A DNA stretch of 64,000 nucleotides from Lophium mytilinum (Eukaryota; Ascomycota; Dothideomycetes; Mytilinidiales; Mytilinidiaceae), in contig MU004195.1 of NCBI GenBank assembly GCA_010093605.1, positions 188,708 through 252,707 on the forward strand, written 5' to 3'. Each line of letters opens with the position of its first letter. The first letter of the stretch is position 1. Below the pieces are notes generated by a model, which saw nothing but the letters and a program-made list of their open reading frames with translations, was not told where the DNA came from and did no database searches. Positions 1-10,948 of this stretch are shown in pieces. A program made the translations under genes and the position numbers.

Positions 1-125
1 CATGCGGGTTATCAACAGTTATCCTCACACCTTGGAAAGACCTGAAATCCCATTGTCAATCCGCTGCACTCACGTCAAACTATCCATCGCTATCTATTCA
101 CCATTACTCTCGCACTTATCCCGCT

Positions 126-632
126 ATGACGACTTTCCAATTGCTTGTCGTGCGTGATGACAGCGCCGGCACACTCAACCCCACCATGATCAACCTCCTC
201 ATCGCCCTGATGGTGCTCATTCTCGTGGGCCTCTGCGCCATTGGACTTCTATTCTGGCTGAGAAGCGTGCGAAGAGCCAAGAAGGGATCTGACCTCCCCC
301 TATACAACGAAAAATCAAACTCGAAGTCCTTGAACCACCGTCGCTTGACTATCACCGTCCAGGAGAAGCAGAATCTCATCGACAACTCCTCCAGCCCTCC
401 ACCCAGCCCGGTCCCGGAGATCCGCATCACTTTCCCCGACGAGGTAGACGAGACGGGCAAGAAGCAGTCTGGTCGTGTCGTGGTCGTACGTGTTGGCGAC
501 CACAGCGTCGGATTGGAGCCTTTGAACGAGGATCTGCCCCCATACCAGAAGGACTCGTCGGATCGATTCCAGTCTCTCGATCTCGACCGCATTGGAGGCT
601 TGAAGGAGAAGGACGAGAAGAGATGGTCATAG
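126..632 (+). CDS. Small single-pass membrane protein, function unknown
   Basis: An uninterrupted 168-residue frame with a true ATG. Residues about 20-46 form one strong hydrophobic segment (LLIALMVLILVGLCAIGLLF) followed by a basic cluster (RSVRRAKK), so the short N-terminus is probably outside or lumenal and the remaining 120 residues cytoplasmic. The cytoplasmic part is polar, with a proline/serine run (SSSPPPSPVPE) and an acidic DLPPYQKD stretch. I do not recognise a characterised family, although short one-span proteins ending in a PPYQ-type motif occur widely in ascomycetes. No enzyme motif is visible. Codon use and GC content match the neighbouring genes. The PPYQ stretch could bind a WW-domain ubiquitin-ligase adaptor, but that is inference only. 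Confidence 0.6.
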   Translation: MTTFQLLVVRDDSAGTLNPTMINLLIALMVLILVGLCAIGLLFWLRSVRRAKKGSDLPLYNEKSNSKSLNHRRLTITVQEKQNLIDNSSSPPPSPVPEIRITFPDEVDETGKKQSGRVVVVRVGDHSVGLEPLNEDLPPYQKDSSDRFQSLDLDRIGGLKEKDEKRWS

Positions 633-1346
633 TCGACCGTGTTCCACGCCACCCATGTCCTTAATCCTTAATCGGCATCCTTCAACTATACTCTCCCGCC
701 CGCCGACTACCCTACTCTTCCGCACTTCCCTTCATGCCACTTGGCTATGACCCGATATTATTATTATTGTTGACGACATGTACAGTTGTGCTGATTGTCT
801 TCTTCGCGGCGCTTCACTTCTCAGCAGCAGCCGTGCGAAGATTGTCTATGGGGTATAGGCCTAGCTTCGGCCTCTTTGTACATTTCTCAGAGAAGAGTTT
901 GGAGTGCGCAAGTGCTTCCAGTCTTCTCTATTGAGGTTATAACCTCTTATGTAGCTTCTATTCTTAATGTATGATACATCCCTCTGAATTGGTTTGCTGC
1001 TCCGATGCAACTGGGGAAATCAATGCCAATCTAACTGCCATATTCCTGGCGCCATTGTGACGTGAACCTGCTGGACATGATGTGTTTGCCAAGCCTCAAC
1101 GGTGAACGTGCTAGGTACTCGCTTCATTGTGTAAACTCAGCACCCTTGCACAGCTTATAGGGCATGCGATAATAATATCAAGAGGCTAATAAAGTATTGC
1201 AAGCAATGGTAAAGTCATGGATGCCATCTACATCCTAGCGCTGTGGATCTTCTCTTGACAACCCGTGCCATGGTTCTCGACGCGAGTTAGCCCGCCAAAT
1301 TGATCGCGAATTGTTCACGAATCTCGCTTTCGCGTCACCAACGGCA
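633..1346. other. Intergenic spacer, no gene seen
   Basis: About 700 bp between the small membrane protein gene and GPI13. No frame with protein-like composition, RNA gene or repeat was recognised. It should hold the 3' UTR of the first gene and the GPI13 promoter. Confidence 0.5.
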
Positions 1347-4300
1347 ATGGAGGACCCTCTGCCATCTTATGAGGGCCTTGCTGCGGCCTTTGCAAAGGCA
1401 AAGGCTGAGAAGGAAAAGGAAGAAGCTTCAGGCTTGAGGGATCGAACAGAATACGCAAAGGTGTCCAACAAGCAAGCAGAGGTGCGGTTCAAAGCCGCCC
1501 ACGGCCTTCTACTCGCCTTCTTCTCCTGGATCCTGTAATTATCAACAACATGCGATTCCGGGCGGCTCACTAATGATGTCTTAGTCTCCTCCATATCCTA
1601 GGCGTATACCTATTCACCAGTGGATTCCTCCTTACCAGACTTGTCCTCGACTACAACTCTTCCTGCGCCGTGCCTCCAGTAGAGTTGACGCGATCATACC
1701 AGGCAGGATCGCCAGAGTCGGGCTGTTGGCATCCTAAGACCTTTGAAAAGGCAGTCGTCATCATTGTTGACGCCCTCCGATACGACTTCACCGTCCCATT
1801 TAGACCCCAAGGCATAGACGACAAGCCCCATCATTACCACAATGCGATACCCGTCTTCTATGAGACCGCGGTCCAGCATCCCAACAATGCGTTCCTACTA
1901 CCTTTCATCGCTGACCCCCCAACTACGACGTTACAGCGATTGAAGGGATTGACAACCGGAACACTACCGACATTTATAGACGCGGGCTCAAATTTTGCTG
2001 GAACGGCAATAGAGGAAGACAATCTCGTGGCACAACTGCGCAATGCTAGTAAGAGGATAGTTCACCTCGGGGATGATACTTGGCAAGCCTTATTTCCTGG
2101 CTATTTTGAGCCCAATCTCACAAAGGCCTACGACTCCTTTAATGTATGGGACTTGCATACGGTGGACAACGGCGTCACAGAGCACATATTTCCCTTGCTA
2201 CATCCTTCCAATTCGAGCAAATGGGATGTGGTATTTGGGCACTATCTTGGAGTCGACCACGCTGGTCATAGATACGGTCCAGACCATCCTGCCATGACCT
2301 CTAAATTAGAGCAAATGGATGGGGTATTTCGAAGAATGATAGAAGTTCTCGACGATTCGACACTCCTAGTTGTCATGGGTGATCATGGCATGGATGCGAA
2401 AGGTGACCACGGCGGCGAATCGGACGATGAGATTCAAGCAGCTCTATGGATGTACTCTAAGAAAGGCATCTTTGGACGTAGCAACCCCGCCAAACAAGAG
2501 CCTCCAGCTACGGCCAAAGAGAGGCCTGTTGCTCAAATAGACCTTGTGTCTACCCTATCCCTTCTACTAGGCATGCCTATTCCATTCAACAACCTAGGGG
2601 CCCCTATTGAAGAGGCATTTATTGGTAAAAAGGGGCAGGACTACGAGAACCTAGCCCTGGTCAATCGTTTGGCAACATCTCAGATTCACCGGTACCAACA
2701 CGAGTACTCTCAGGCACGAGGCTTGGACGAGAATGCCAGATCAAGTTCCTTGTCCCTCTGGGCAGCAGCGGAGGATTCCTGGGCATCTTTAGCTACAACC
2801 AAATCGCCATCCGCAAAGCAGTGGAACAATGCTTATTCGGCCTTTTCCGCATATCAGCGCGAGACTCTGAGTGTCTGTCGCGCTCTTTGGGCCAGATTCG
2901 ACGTAGCGAGAATGGTCCATGGTGTCGAGATCTTAGCCTTTACACTTGTTGTCCTGGCCATCTATGCTCGTGGTATCGAGGGAGACCGTACTGAACTAAC
3001 CCCAGCTCTTCTACTTAGGGCTGTGATCGGTACGGCTCTTGGGCTATTAGTCGGCCTAGCTGTAGGGTTCGGTGTGCCTTCGCTACCTTTCGAACACACT
3101 TTGATATACTCTACAGCGATAGGCAGCGTCGCAGGTTTTGCTTCGGGCTTTTGGTACGTACGGCGAAGACTAATATCGCCCTTGCCACGCTCCATATGGG
3201 GCTGGGTTGGTGTCGTCCTTACGGTCGCTCTTTCGGTAGGCTTCGCATCCAATTCCTTCACAATTTGGGAGGATGAGATACTGCTCCACTTTTTGAGTAC
3301 ATTTGGTGTACTCATGACAATTTCGTCCTTACGACAGCCAGACCTCATCGATCGAGCCCTCGGTTGCTATCACTCCATCTTGTTTATTGTTCTCACTCGC
3401 ATCGCCTCTCTCTCCAGACTATGCCGAGAAGAACAGATGCCGTATTGCAAATCAACATACTACGCCTCTGCCAACTCTTCGACTTCCGCAACTTGGCAGT
3501 TAGCCATTCCCTTCTTCGTGGCTTTCACACTTCCCAATCTCCTGCGATCATACTTCAAGAACACTCGATCATATCAAGGCTCCGCTATTTTGTGGATTGA
3601 TTTCGCGTTCCGCACTGGATTACTCATAAGTGCTGCTTTCTGGACAATGGATGCTGCAGATGACGGGGATTGGTTCCCCGGATACGGAGCGTTACTGAAG
3701 ACCTCCAAGATCATTCTAGCACAGATTGTTTTTGCTATAGCTTTAGCAGCTGGTTATTCTACCTTCGCCTGGGCCGCTCCACTGCTCAGCATTGAGACGA
3801 AATCGAGCTCAGCTGCCGAGGATTCTGAAAACCGCTCCCGACAGGTAGTAGCTGAAGGTGGAAGCTCGTCGATCACCATCCTGGGCTATGCGAACGTTCA
3901 TGGATCCCGATATGCACTCCTCATTACAATGTGGCTCCTTGCTGTCATTCTAGTGCAGAAGCCAATGGGCGGAGGCGCTATCGGGCTTCTAGGGTGGCAA
4001 ATATTCTCTCTGTTCGAGATCATCGACACGAACAAGCTTTCGGATACACCAGTCGGGCCTCTACTCCTAGGTTTTCTAGGATCCTTTCACTTCTTCAAGA
4101 CTGGCCACCAAGCAACCCTTTCCAGCATTCAATGGGAGAGTGCTTTCATCCCTCTCAAGACTATCAAATATCCATGGTCTCCGCTTCTCATCGTTCTCAA
4201 CACTTTCGGGGCGCAGATCCTCTGCGCAGTCGCTGTACCGGCTGTCGTCCTCTGGAAACAACCACCTAAGAAGAAAGGGCTGCTCGGAGACGTTGCTAAG

Positions 4301-4522
4301 GCGATAGCAACTCACTTGCTATTCTACGCAGTCATCAACCTCGCTACAACAATGTGGGCTGGTTGGCTGCGGAGACATCTGATGCTATACCGAATCTTTA
4401 ACCCGCGCTTCATGGCTGGTGCAATTGTTCTTCTAGTCGTTGAAGTAGTAGGGATTTTGATTGCGCTCTTGGGGGTTCGCTTGAACTTTCTCAGCGTTGC
4501 GGAGGTGTTCGGATGGAGCTAA
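1347..4522 (+). CDS. GPI13: GPI ethanolamine phosphate transferase 3 (PIG-O/Gpi13)
   Basis: Adds phosphoethanolamine to the third mannose of the GPI-anchor precursor in the ER, the group later joined to protein. Two exons, 1347-1534 and 1585-4522, joined over a 50-bp intron (GTAATT...TTAG) give about 1041 residues, usual for the family. A hydrophobic segment near residues 50-75 lies across the splice. The lumenal alkaline-phosphatase-like domain shows all metal-site motifs: VVIIVDALRYDF near residue 120, HYLGVDHAGH near 281, and VVMGDHGMDAKGDHGGES near 325-343. About a dozen membrane spans follow, with the PIG-O-type RLCREEQ motif in the middle. The first ATG (1347) is used; there is no upstream in-frame ATG. 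Confident assignment by motif order, length and topology. Confidence 0.93.
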
Positions 4523-4963
4523 GTAGTCCTACCCTGTTTGCTCGGCTTGTCGAGCCATTCTTTCCTTAATTTGACATTCTGGCATTGCTTCGGAGTCTTT
4601 GTAGTCATAGAAAAAACTGCATCTTATCGGATTTTTGGAGACATAGGTGTCCTGATTCGTTGACCGTGTTGTACATCAGCCACTGTATAGCACCGTTCAC
4701 GGAGGCCGTGTAGTAATACAAGCAAAGTCAGAGATAGATTATGTCATTTGCGAAAGTTCAATGGTCGTGAGCCGCGAATGAATTCAAGGTCGATACGTAT
4801 CGTGAGCCGTGGTTGAGCCAGCGCAAGCGACTTTCGCGCAAGAGGGAGCTCTTTCCTCTCCATTTGCAACCACGTACACCAAACACTATACTGAAACTCT
4901 ACTAAAGCACTAATAGTCCACCCAACATTTTCGAGTCCCCTTAACAGTCCTGCGCCCTCGATA
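4523..4963. other. Intergenic spacer, no gene seen
   Basis: About 440 bp between two same-strand genes. An antisense frame (4744-5178) mostly overlaps the phosphoesterase start and has no protein-like features. Nothing else was recognised. Confidence 0.5.
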
Positions 4964-6121
4964 ATGGCGGAAACCAGAGCTGTCCGCTTCCTCGTCTTGT
5001 CAGATACGCATGACCTTGCCCTCGGCGATGAAAGCAACAAGCCTGCACTTCGACAACCCTTCCCTGAAATCGACGTTCTCTTACATTGTGGAGATCTCAC
5101 AGAAACTTGCACCCTAGACGGACTTCGACAAGCGGTTAGCTTGGTCTCCGCAATACCTGCTGAGCTTCGAATATGCATCGCGGGTAATCACGACACGATT
5201 TTGGACCGGAATTTCCACATCGCGAACGGCGGGTCGCTGTCCGACCATGAAGAAGCCTTGAAAATAATGTCAAATGGAGCCATAGAATACCTCACCGAAG
5301 GCACTCACAGCTTTACTTTGCCTAGCGGGGCTACCTTCAACATCTTCACCTCTCCCTACACACCATCGCAATACGGGCCTCAATATGGCCTTCACGCCTT
5401 TCAACACGCTTCCGGCGAAGATCGATACAACCCTTCCACCATCACGCCAGACTATGCAAAGAATACTTCAACTTCAGCCTCCATTATTCCCAATTTCCCG
5501 GCCGTCGACATTGTCATGACACATGGACCTCCAAAGTACGTCCTCGACAGGACCACTGATGGTAGGACATCAGCAGGTTGTGAGCACCTGCGACGAGCTA
5601 TCTGCCGTGCCAAACCGCGCCTACATTGCTTCGGACATATACACAGCGGATATGGGGCGCAAAGGGTAGCCTGGAAAGACTCTGTTTCCTCAACAGAGCT
5701 TGAAGAACTAGGAATCGAGGACCAGTCCTTTCAAGACGATAGATTGGTTTTACTGCCTCGACCAGAACCAGAAGGGCTGATGAAGAACTCGAACCGGCGC
5801 CGCGGATACGTGAAAGTGAGCGACGCTACGAAGGAGGCGTTAGTACATGGGAAGCAAACGCTAATGGTGAACGCTGCGATCATGGATTGGGAGTCACAAC
5901 CGCACAACGCTCCTTGGTTAGTCGTACTGGATCTTCCTGTCAAAGAGATCCTACTTGCAGGTACTAAGGCAGCCATAGGGCTGAAAAGGAAGAGAGGCAA
6001 GGACGATGGCTGTCGAGATATTTGGGAGAATAACAAGGCCAATGACGCGGCGGCCAGTGGGTCAAAGAAAAAAAGAGAGGATGAAGATAGGTCTCCAGCC
6101 GCAGGACGTAAGACAGATTAA
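4964..6121 (+). CDS. Calcineurin-like metallophosphoesterase (MPPED1/2-like)
   Basis: A single-exon gene for 385 residues. All five signature blocks of the calcineurin-like phosphoesterase fold are present in order: SDTHD (residues 13-17, metal-binding D14 and H16), CGDLTE near 43, AGNHD near 73, THGPPK near 187, and GHIHSG near 223. This arrangement, with an N-terminal DxH directly after the first strand, matches the MPPED/239AB-type group found in many fungi, whose substrates are mostly unknown. The last 60 residues are a basic, low-complexity tail (LKRKRGK, GSKKKRED) that looks like a nuclear localisation signal and is unusual for the catalytic core. The enzyme class is secure; substrate and nuclear location are inference. 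Confidence 0.85.
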   Translation: MAETRAVRFLVLSDTHDLALGDESNKPALRQPFPEIDVLLHCGDLTETCTLDGLRQAVSLVSAIPAELRICIAGNHDTILDRNFHIANGGSLSDHEEALKIMSNGAIEYLTEGTHSFTLPSGATFNIFTSPYTPSQYGPQYGLHAFQHASGEDRYNPSTITPDYAKNTSTSASIIPNFPAVDIVMTHGPPKYVLDRTTDGRTSAGCEHLRRAICRAKPRLHCFGHIHSGYGAQRVAWKDSVSSTELEELGIEDQSFQDDRLVLLPRPEPEGLMKNSNRRRGYVKVSDATKEALVHGKQTLMVNAAIMDWESQPHNAPWLVVLDLPVKEILLAGTKAAIGLKRKRGKDDGCRDIWENNKANDAAASGSKKKREDEDRSPAAGRKTD

Positions 6122-6193
6122 GAAAGGTCGTGATTAATGTAGATATTATTGAAAGACGTAGTTGAAAGCGCAATTACAGTTGATACCCTCAAA

Positions 6194-8067
6194 CTACTCT
6201 TTCTTCCGGTCCACGCGGGGTATCATGACCCAGCTGATTCCCATCGCCGCGATGAGGGCCACAAGAATAGGCTGTAGCACACTTACGCCAGCTTTACCGG
6301 CGACCAATCCAGCAAGAGCAGGGAATATCGTGCCTCCAGCCTGTGCAATGACGAAGACTAGCCCTGTATCACAAGCCAGGTTAGCTACAGTACTACATCA
6401 AAAGTTTAGACACACAGATATGCTACTACTGGGCTCCGCCACTACCCACTCCATACCACTGTTCGGAGTGGCCTAGCTTGTACGTAGCCAGTCCGTCAAG
6501 GGCCGGTCCAATGTCGATTACATCAACTTTGGCATTGAGCTGGAAGATGCAAGAGCCCATGCACACAAATATGACACTGCTCGGACTGCACCGTTGCTCA
6601 GTCGATACCACTGTTCGGAGCGGCCTAGCTAGTAGGTAGACAGCCCGTCAAGGACATCAACTTTGCACTGTGCCGGCAGTTTGGCAAGGCAGTGTAATGG
6701 AAAAGAGTCATAATGTATGGTTTACGTACCAAGAGCAGTGGCATGAATTTCAACAGGGAGAATTTTGGTCGCAGTCGAGATACCCTAACATCACAATCGT
6801 TCAGTCATATCTATCGTGCAGGACGTGTTGGAGTTACTTACAGTAGCAAAGAAAGGTCCCAAGAAAAAGCCCATCAAGCTGACTGTGACTGCGCTAGATA
6901 TCAGATTGTTCACCTTCCAAAAGACAATTTGTAGAATGAGACACAGTGCCGAGTAAATTAGTAGCATCCGACGTTCTCCAAGCCTGAATGTCGGCTCTGC
7001 TAGGACCAACCTCCCGACTGCGAGTCCGCCGTACATGCCGGAAGGCACGTACCCAACTTCGGAGAGCTTGTTCTTCCGAACAGTAACGAGGTATTCAACA
7101 AGCCAACCTATACGAATACTGTTAGACCGGCTTGACTCAGCATCGTGCGTAACGGTATCGGCTTACCTCCGGCAGTGATAGCAGCGCCCAGATGGAAGAA
7201 GAAAAAGATACTTAAAAGCCACACAGTCTTATTCCGTAGCGTGAGTTTCATTTCAGGCCAAGCTTTTCTAGTGTTTCCCTCGCCAGTGTCGGCCAGCTTT
7301 CGCGATAAACGTCTAGGCAGGCGGACCTCACTTCTGAATGCTGAAGCTACAAGGGAGAGATTGACGATGGTCAAGCCTAGGGGGAAAAAGTAGAACCATG
7401 TCCACCGATCGGGGCTCGACGAAGATATTGCGGCAGCAATAAAGGGGCCTACAAGACACCCAACGCCGTAACTAGCATGTATTACACCAAGCCAGCGGTG
7501 TGCAGTCTTGACGGTTGATACGAAGATGTTTGCTTGGGAATCCTGAAACGCCGTCCCCAGGGCGGCAAAGAAGAACGTGGTACAAAAGAGGCCAAAGGGG
7601 GGCTTCTAGTAGATCGTCAGACGCACAGTAGGCTACTGGCAGAGCTTACGACTAACCCAGAATCTCAGTATATATGCCAACACTTGGAGAGTAGCGCCGA
7701 GAACCAACGTTCCGCCAGCTCCAAGATGCAGCTTTGGATATCCACCGAGTAGTGCGGCGAGAAGCCAACCCGCGAATCCGGAAGCATAGAGCATAGCTAT
7801 TTGCCCAGTGTGTATTTTATATCCGCACAAGATGTACGGAATCAAGGTACCGAGGCTTCCATCATTGACGCCGGCGATGAAGAAAGCAAATGTAGCACTA
7901 AGGAGTTTGAAAGCAACCACTCTATCAATTGGCCTAGGTGGCTGGTCCGCTGCAGTGGTTGAGTCAGGTGCTTGTTGTTCCAACTGACCTGAAGGGGTAG
8001 ATTCTGGGTATTCGGCCAAGTTGATGGAATCTTGCGCATCTCGGGGTGCTGTGTTAAGGTTTTGCAT
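6194..8067 (-). CDS. MFS transporter, fucose-permease/BSC6-like group
   Basis: Five exons on the minus strand: 8067-7657, 7605-7167, 7107-6842, 6784-6730 and 6363-6194, spliced to about 446 residues. Frames agree at every junction, and all introns have GT..AG ends. The N-terminal 60 residues are polar and cytoplasmic, then about 12 membrane spans follow. Diagnostic stretches are FFIAGVNDGSLGTLIPY in the first span, LRFWKPPFGLF in the central part, and ISTATKILPVEIHATALG plus FVIAQAGGTIFPALAG near the end. This resembles fungal proteins annotated as 'bypass of stop codon protein 6'-like transporters; the substrate cannot be read from sequence. The fourth intron (6729-6364) is 366 bp while the other three are 51-59 bp, and it contains a duplicated segment. 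Confidence 0.82.
6452..6670. repeat. Imperfect direct repeat inside an MFS-gene intron
   Basis: Two related copies start with ATACCACTGTTCGGAG at 6452 and 6605. Copy 1 continues to about 6538 and copy 2 to about 6670. Copy 2 lacks about 20 internal bases and has scattered substitutions. Both lie inside the exceptionally long fourth intron of the MFS gene. Origin unknown. Confidence 0.7.
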
Positions 8068-8612
8068 TATGCTAAAAGAGAGAGATGTCTTTACACCAGG
8101 CGCGGAAAGCGAAAGCAGTGATACATATGAAAAGACGCATTCTCAGCTGGAAAGCGGCCCGAAGAGCCTGAAATCTCACCCTCTGGAACAACTAGGAGTA
8201 TTTAAAAGGCCGATTTCAGATAGTATTGAGGGAGGATATCCGGTTAGTTGATGCGGAGGCGATCACATACTAGTACAGGAGAGGAGATGCTTGCGAGAAT
8301 ATAGCACATACCACGGAAATAGAAAATCGCAAGAAATGAACTGGGATACAATGGTTATTGTGAAGGGCAATGACTAATACGGACTGTTCACTTTTGCGAG
8401 TCGAGAATGATGGGCTATTGACCAGGTCAACGTTTCGTGCTGATCTTTTCAACTTCCTACAGTAGACTGAACTACAGTCAGCAAAGCCATCGCAGCAACA
8501 CTGAAAAATAGGGTAAAGCGAAGTCTCCTAAGTATCAAGAAACCAAGCGTTCCATACTACGCCTTCTACGCCGACCATATGCCAAGGATAACGCCTAGTG
8601 TTTTACCAATGA
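8068..8612. other. Intergenic spacer, no gene seen
   Basis: About 545 bp between the start of the minus-strand MFS gene and the stop of the minus-strand CWC21 gene. Several short frames occur but none is protein-like. It should hold the MFS promoter. Confidence 0.5.
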
Positions 8613-9194
8613 TCAATCAGAGTCCTCTCGTCTTAGCTCTTCTCGGCGGGCCTCCTCTTTGCCTCTCTCAAGAACAGACTCCCTCAGCCGCTCCTCTTGT
8701 CTTTTCCAGTGACTACCCTCCTCGTAGTCCTCCCGGATACCCAGGGCCTTGCGGAGCTTCTCGCTCTCCTCTATCTTAGCGGCAGCTAATTCGTGGACCT
8801 GGTGGGACTTGAGTCCTCTCGCATTTGGGCCTGCGTCTTTGCCCTTCTCTCTCTCGGCTTCAAGCTTCTTGCGGAAGGCGGTGCACTGATCATCGATGTC
8901 ATCCTCGTCGACGCTACATTCGATCAGCATCACCTTAGACAGAGTGCAGTGGCCTGTGACATACCCTTCGTCTTCCAGTCTGTCTCGTAGCTCGAACACC
9001 TTCACCTCAATTTCTCGGCGGCGGTCGTGTTCCAATATCTCCTTGTCTGGCTGGCGTTGGCGGTGCTTGAAGTTATCGAAGTCTTTAGGGTAGGGAGCGG
9101 CATTGTCGCGAGGCTTGAGCAGTGACAGATTCCGCTGGACGTAGCCAGAGGTGCCGCTGCCCCTTGGAGTAGAGAGGCCGACGTTGGACGACAT
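8613..9194 (-). CDS. CWC21: Pre-mRNA-splicing factor Cwc21 (SRRM2 N-terminal homologue)
   Basis: The N-terminus MSSNVGLSTPRGSGTSGYVQ is the hallmark of Cwc21/SRm300, which sits at the exit of the spliceosome near Prp8 and Snu114. Further on comes the cwf21 helical module (residues about 55-95), then a charged coiled region. The frame is open over the whole span, but 8964-8914 is almost certainly a 51-nt intron without stop codons: GTATGT donor, GCTGAT branch region and TGTAG acceptor on the minus strand. Removing it changes EDEG-YVTGHC...-VDEDDIDDQC into the family-like EDEGVDEDDIDDQC. The spliced protein is about 176 residues. The gene is divergent from CDC123 with about 215 bp between the start codons, a probable shared promoter. 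Confidence 0.9.
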   Translation of the reverse strand: MSSNVGLSTPRGSGTSGYVQRNLSLLKPRDNAAPYPKDFDNFKHRQRQPDKEILEHDRRREIEVKVFELRDRLEDEGYVTGHCTLSKVMLIECSVDEDDIDDQCTAFRKKLEAEREKGKDAGPNARGLKSHQVHELAAAKIEESEKLRKALGIREDYEEGSHWKRQEERLRESVLERGKEEARREELRREDSD

Positions 9195-9408
9195 TGTGAA
9201 ATGGAGGTTCTTGCGTTGAGTAGACTGCCTAGGTAGCGGAGGCGGAGGTGTGCGGAGTTTGGTGCACGAGTCAGTTGCCCCGCGGCGATGACTCTAACCC
9301 TTTATTCCATCTACTCCATTTCTTCGACCATGAGTCTTCCACCACGACTTTCACTTCGCGCATAGCACCTCAACATATTCTCAATCACTTGAATACAGAG
9401 AGGCGCTC

Positions 9409-10734
9409 ATGGCTACAACTTCTTCCAGCTCGGCGCCAAAAGACGCGTCCACCGGCCTCACCAAGCTGCCCTTCCCACCCCTCACCAAACAGCACATTCT
9501 CAACTGTTCTTTCCACTCGTGGCATCCACGGTCCGTTCGACTCCCTATTGCGCTACTATCACAGCACTGACTTTATTCCAGTTACCGCGCCATCACCCCT
9601 AAAGCCCGCCTCGTCCCGCTTTCGCCGCCCTTCCTATCATACCTCCGCGCCGACGGCATCGTCCTCCCACCCGACGAAAATGACCGCACCGACTGGTCTG
9701 ACTCGGACAGCGGCATATTCTCCTCGACAGACAACGCCTCGGAAGCTGAAGACGACGAGGATGACGACCCCTCAACCCAATGGCGCGACGTCCACGAGGC
9801 TGTCCGAGCAACTATCGAGGAGCTCGGCGGCAAGGTTGTCCCTAAGCTGAACTGGTCGGCACCCAAGGATGCGACTTGGATCGCTGCTACCAACAGCATG
9901 GAATGCCGGACACCGAACGATATCTACCTGTTGCTGAAGTCTAGCGATTTCGTCACTCACGACCTCGAGCATGCCTTTGATGACTGCGAGGAATATGCGC
10001 CTGGGGAAGAAGCAGGATCGCAGAAGGAGGCGATCCTATCATCCGAAAGCATACCATACCACCTAGTTCTGCGAAAGCACATTACACTCAATCCCTCTGT
10101 TGAGTTCCGCTGTTTTGTTCGGCGGCGGAAGCTCATTACCATCTGCCAGCGTGACCTCAATTACTTTGAGTTCCTGTTCAAGATGCAAGACAAGCTCCGT
10201 GATCGAATACAAGAGTTCTTCCAGGTGCGACTACAAGATTCGTTTCCAGACGAGAATTTCACGTTCGATGTTTATGTTCCACCCCCACACGACCGAGTAT
10301 GGCTTGTAGACATAAATCCATGGGCGCAGCGAACCGACCCTCTCCTCTTCAGCTGGCTAGAGCTACTCACGTTGCCTGAGCCTTCAGAGCCCAGCACACC
10401 AGAGGTAGTTTCTCTTCCATTGGACTCACAAAGCACGTACAAGGAAGACCCTGCCTCTGCTAAGTCGGCAGGAGAAGACCAAGGAGACCAAATAGACTCC
10501 GAATCCGAAGACGACGAAGACGTAGAAGAGCTTTTCGCCCCCGAGTTTCGCCTTGTGCACAGAGATGATCCAGAGGCATACGGTTTCACTACCCCCCAGT
10601 ACAGCGCCCACAAACTGCCACGCGATGTTGTTGACGCGAGTAGAGGCGGCGAAGGAAGCATGCGAGAGTTTGCGAACAGGTGGAAGGAAGTGCTCGCAAA
10701 ACAGACTGAGGGAGACGGCCAGGATAGCGAATAA
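9409..10734 (+). CDS. CDC123: Cell division cycle protein 123, eIF2 assembly chaperone
   Basis: Cdc123 binds the eIF2 gamma subunit and promotes assembly of the eIF2 trimer. Exon 1 is 9409-9530 and exon 2 is 9582-10734, with a 51-bp intron (GTCCGT...CCAG) and continuous frame, giving about 424 residues. Family blocks are visible: CSFHSWHP spanning into [21 protein letters not shown] around the splice, [12 protein letters not shown] near 145, the D123 core [21 protein letters not shown], and [18 protein letters not shown], which holds the ATP/Mg-binding D and N of the ATP-grasp-like fold. Acidic linkers ([22 protein letters not shown]) are normal for fungal versions. The GTCCGT donor is a weak one but frame and family agreement support it. 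Confidence 0.93.
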
Positions 10735-10948
10735 TGAATGATGATTATTGGGATAATTTAACAAGTACAGCAAGAGCATGCTGCTCATCTACGCAAGACT
10801 TGACTCCTAGATACGTGACAAATAATGCATCATGACAGACATACACAAACAGCTGGAGAGCTATGCCAAAGAGTATAACACTTGACTAAAACGCGTACCC
10901 ACTACTATGTCACTATAGTATATAAGAATAGCTCATGCTAATAATAAA

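Noticed and set aside
9248-9850. 200-codon plus-strand frame in front of CDC123
   Set aside because: Wrong frame relative to the clear CDC123 exons and runs through the intron; low-complexity product.
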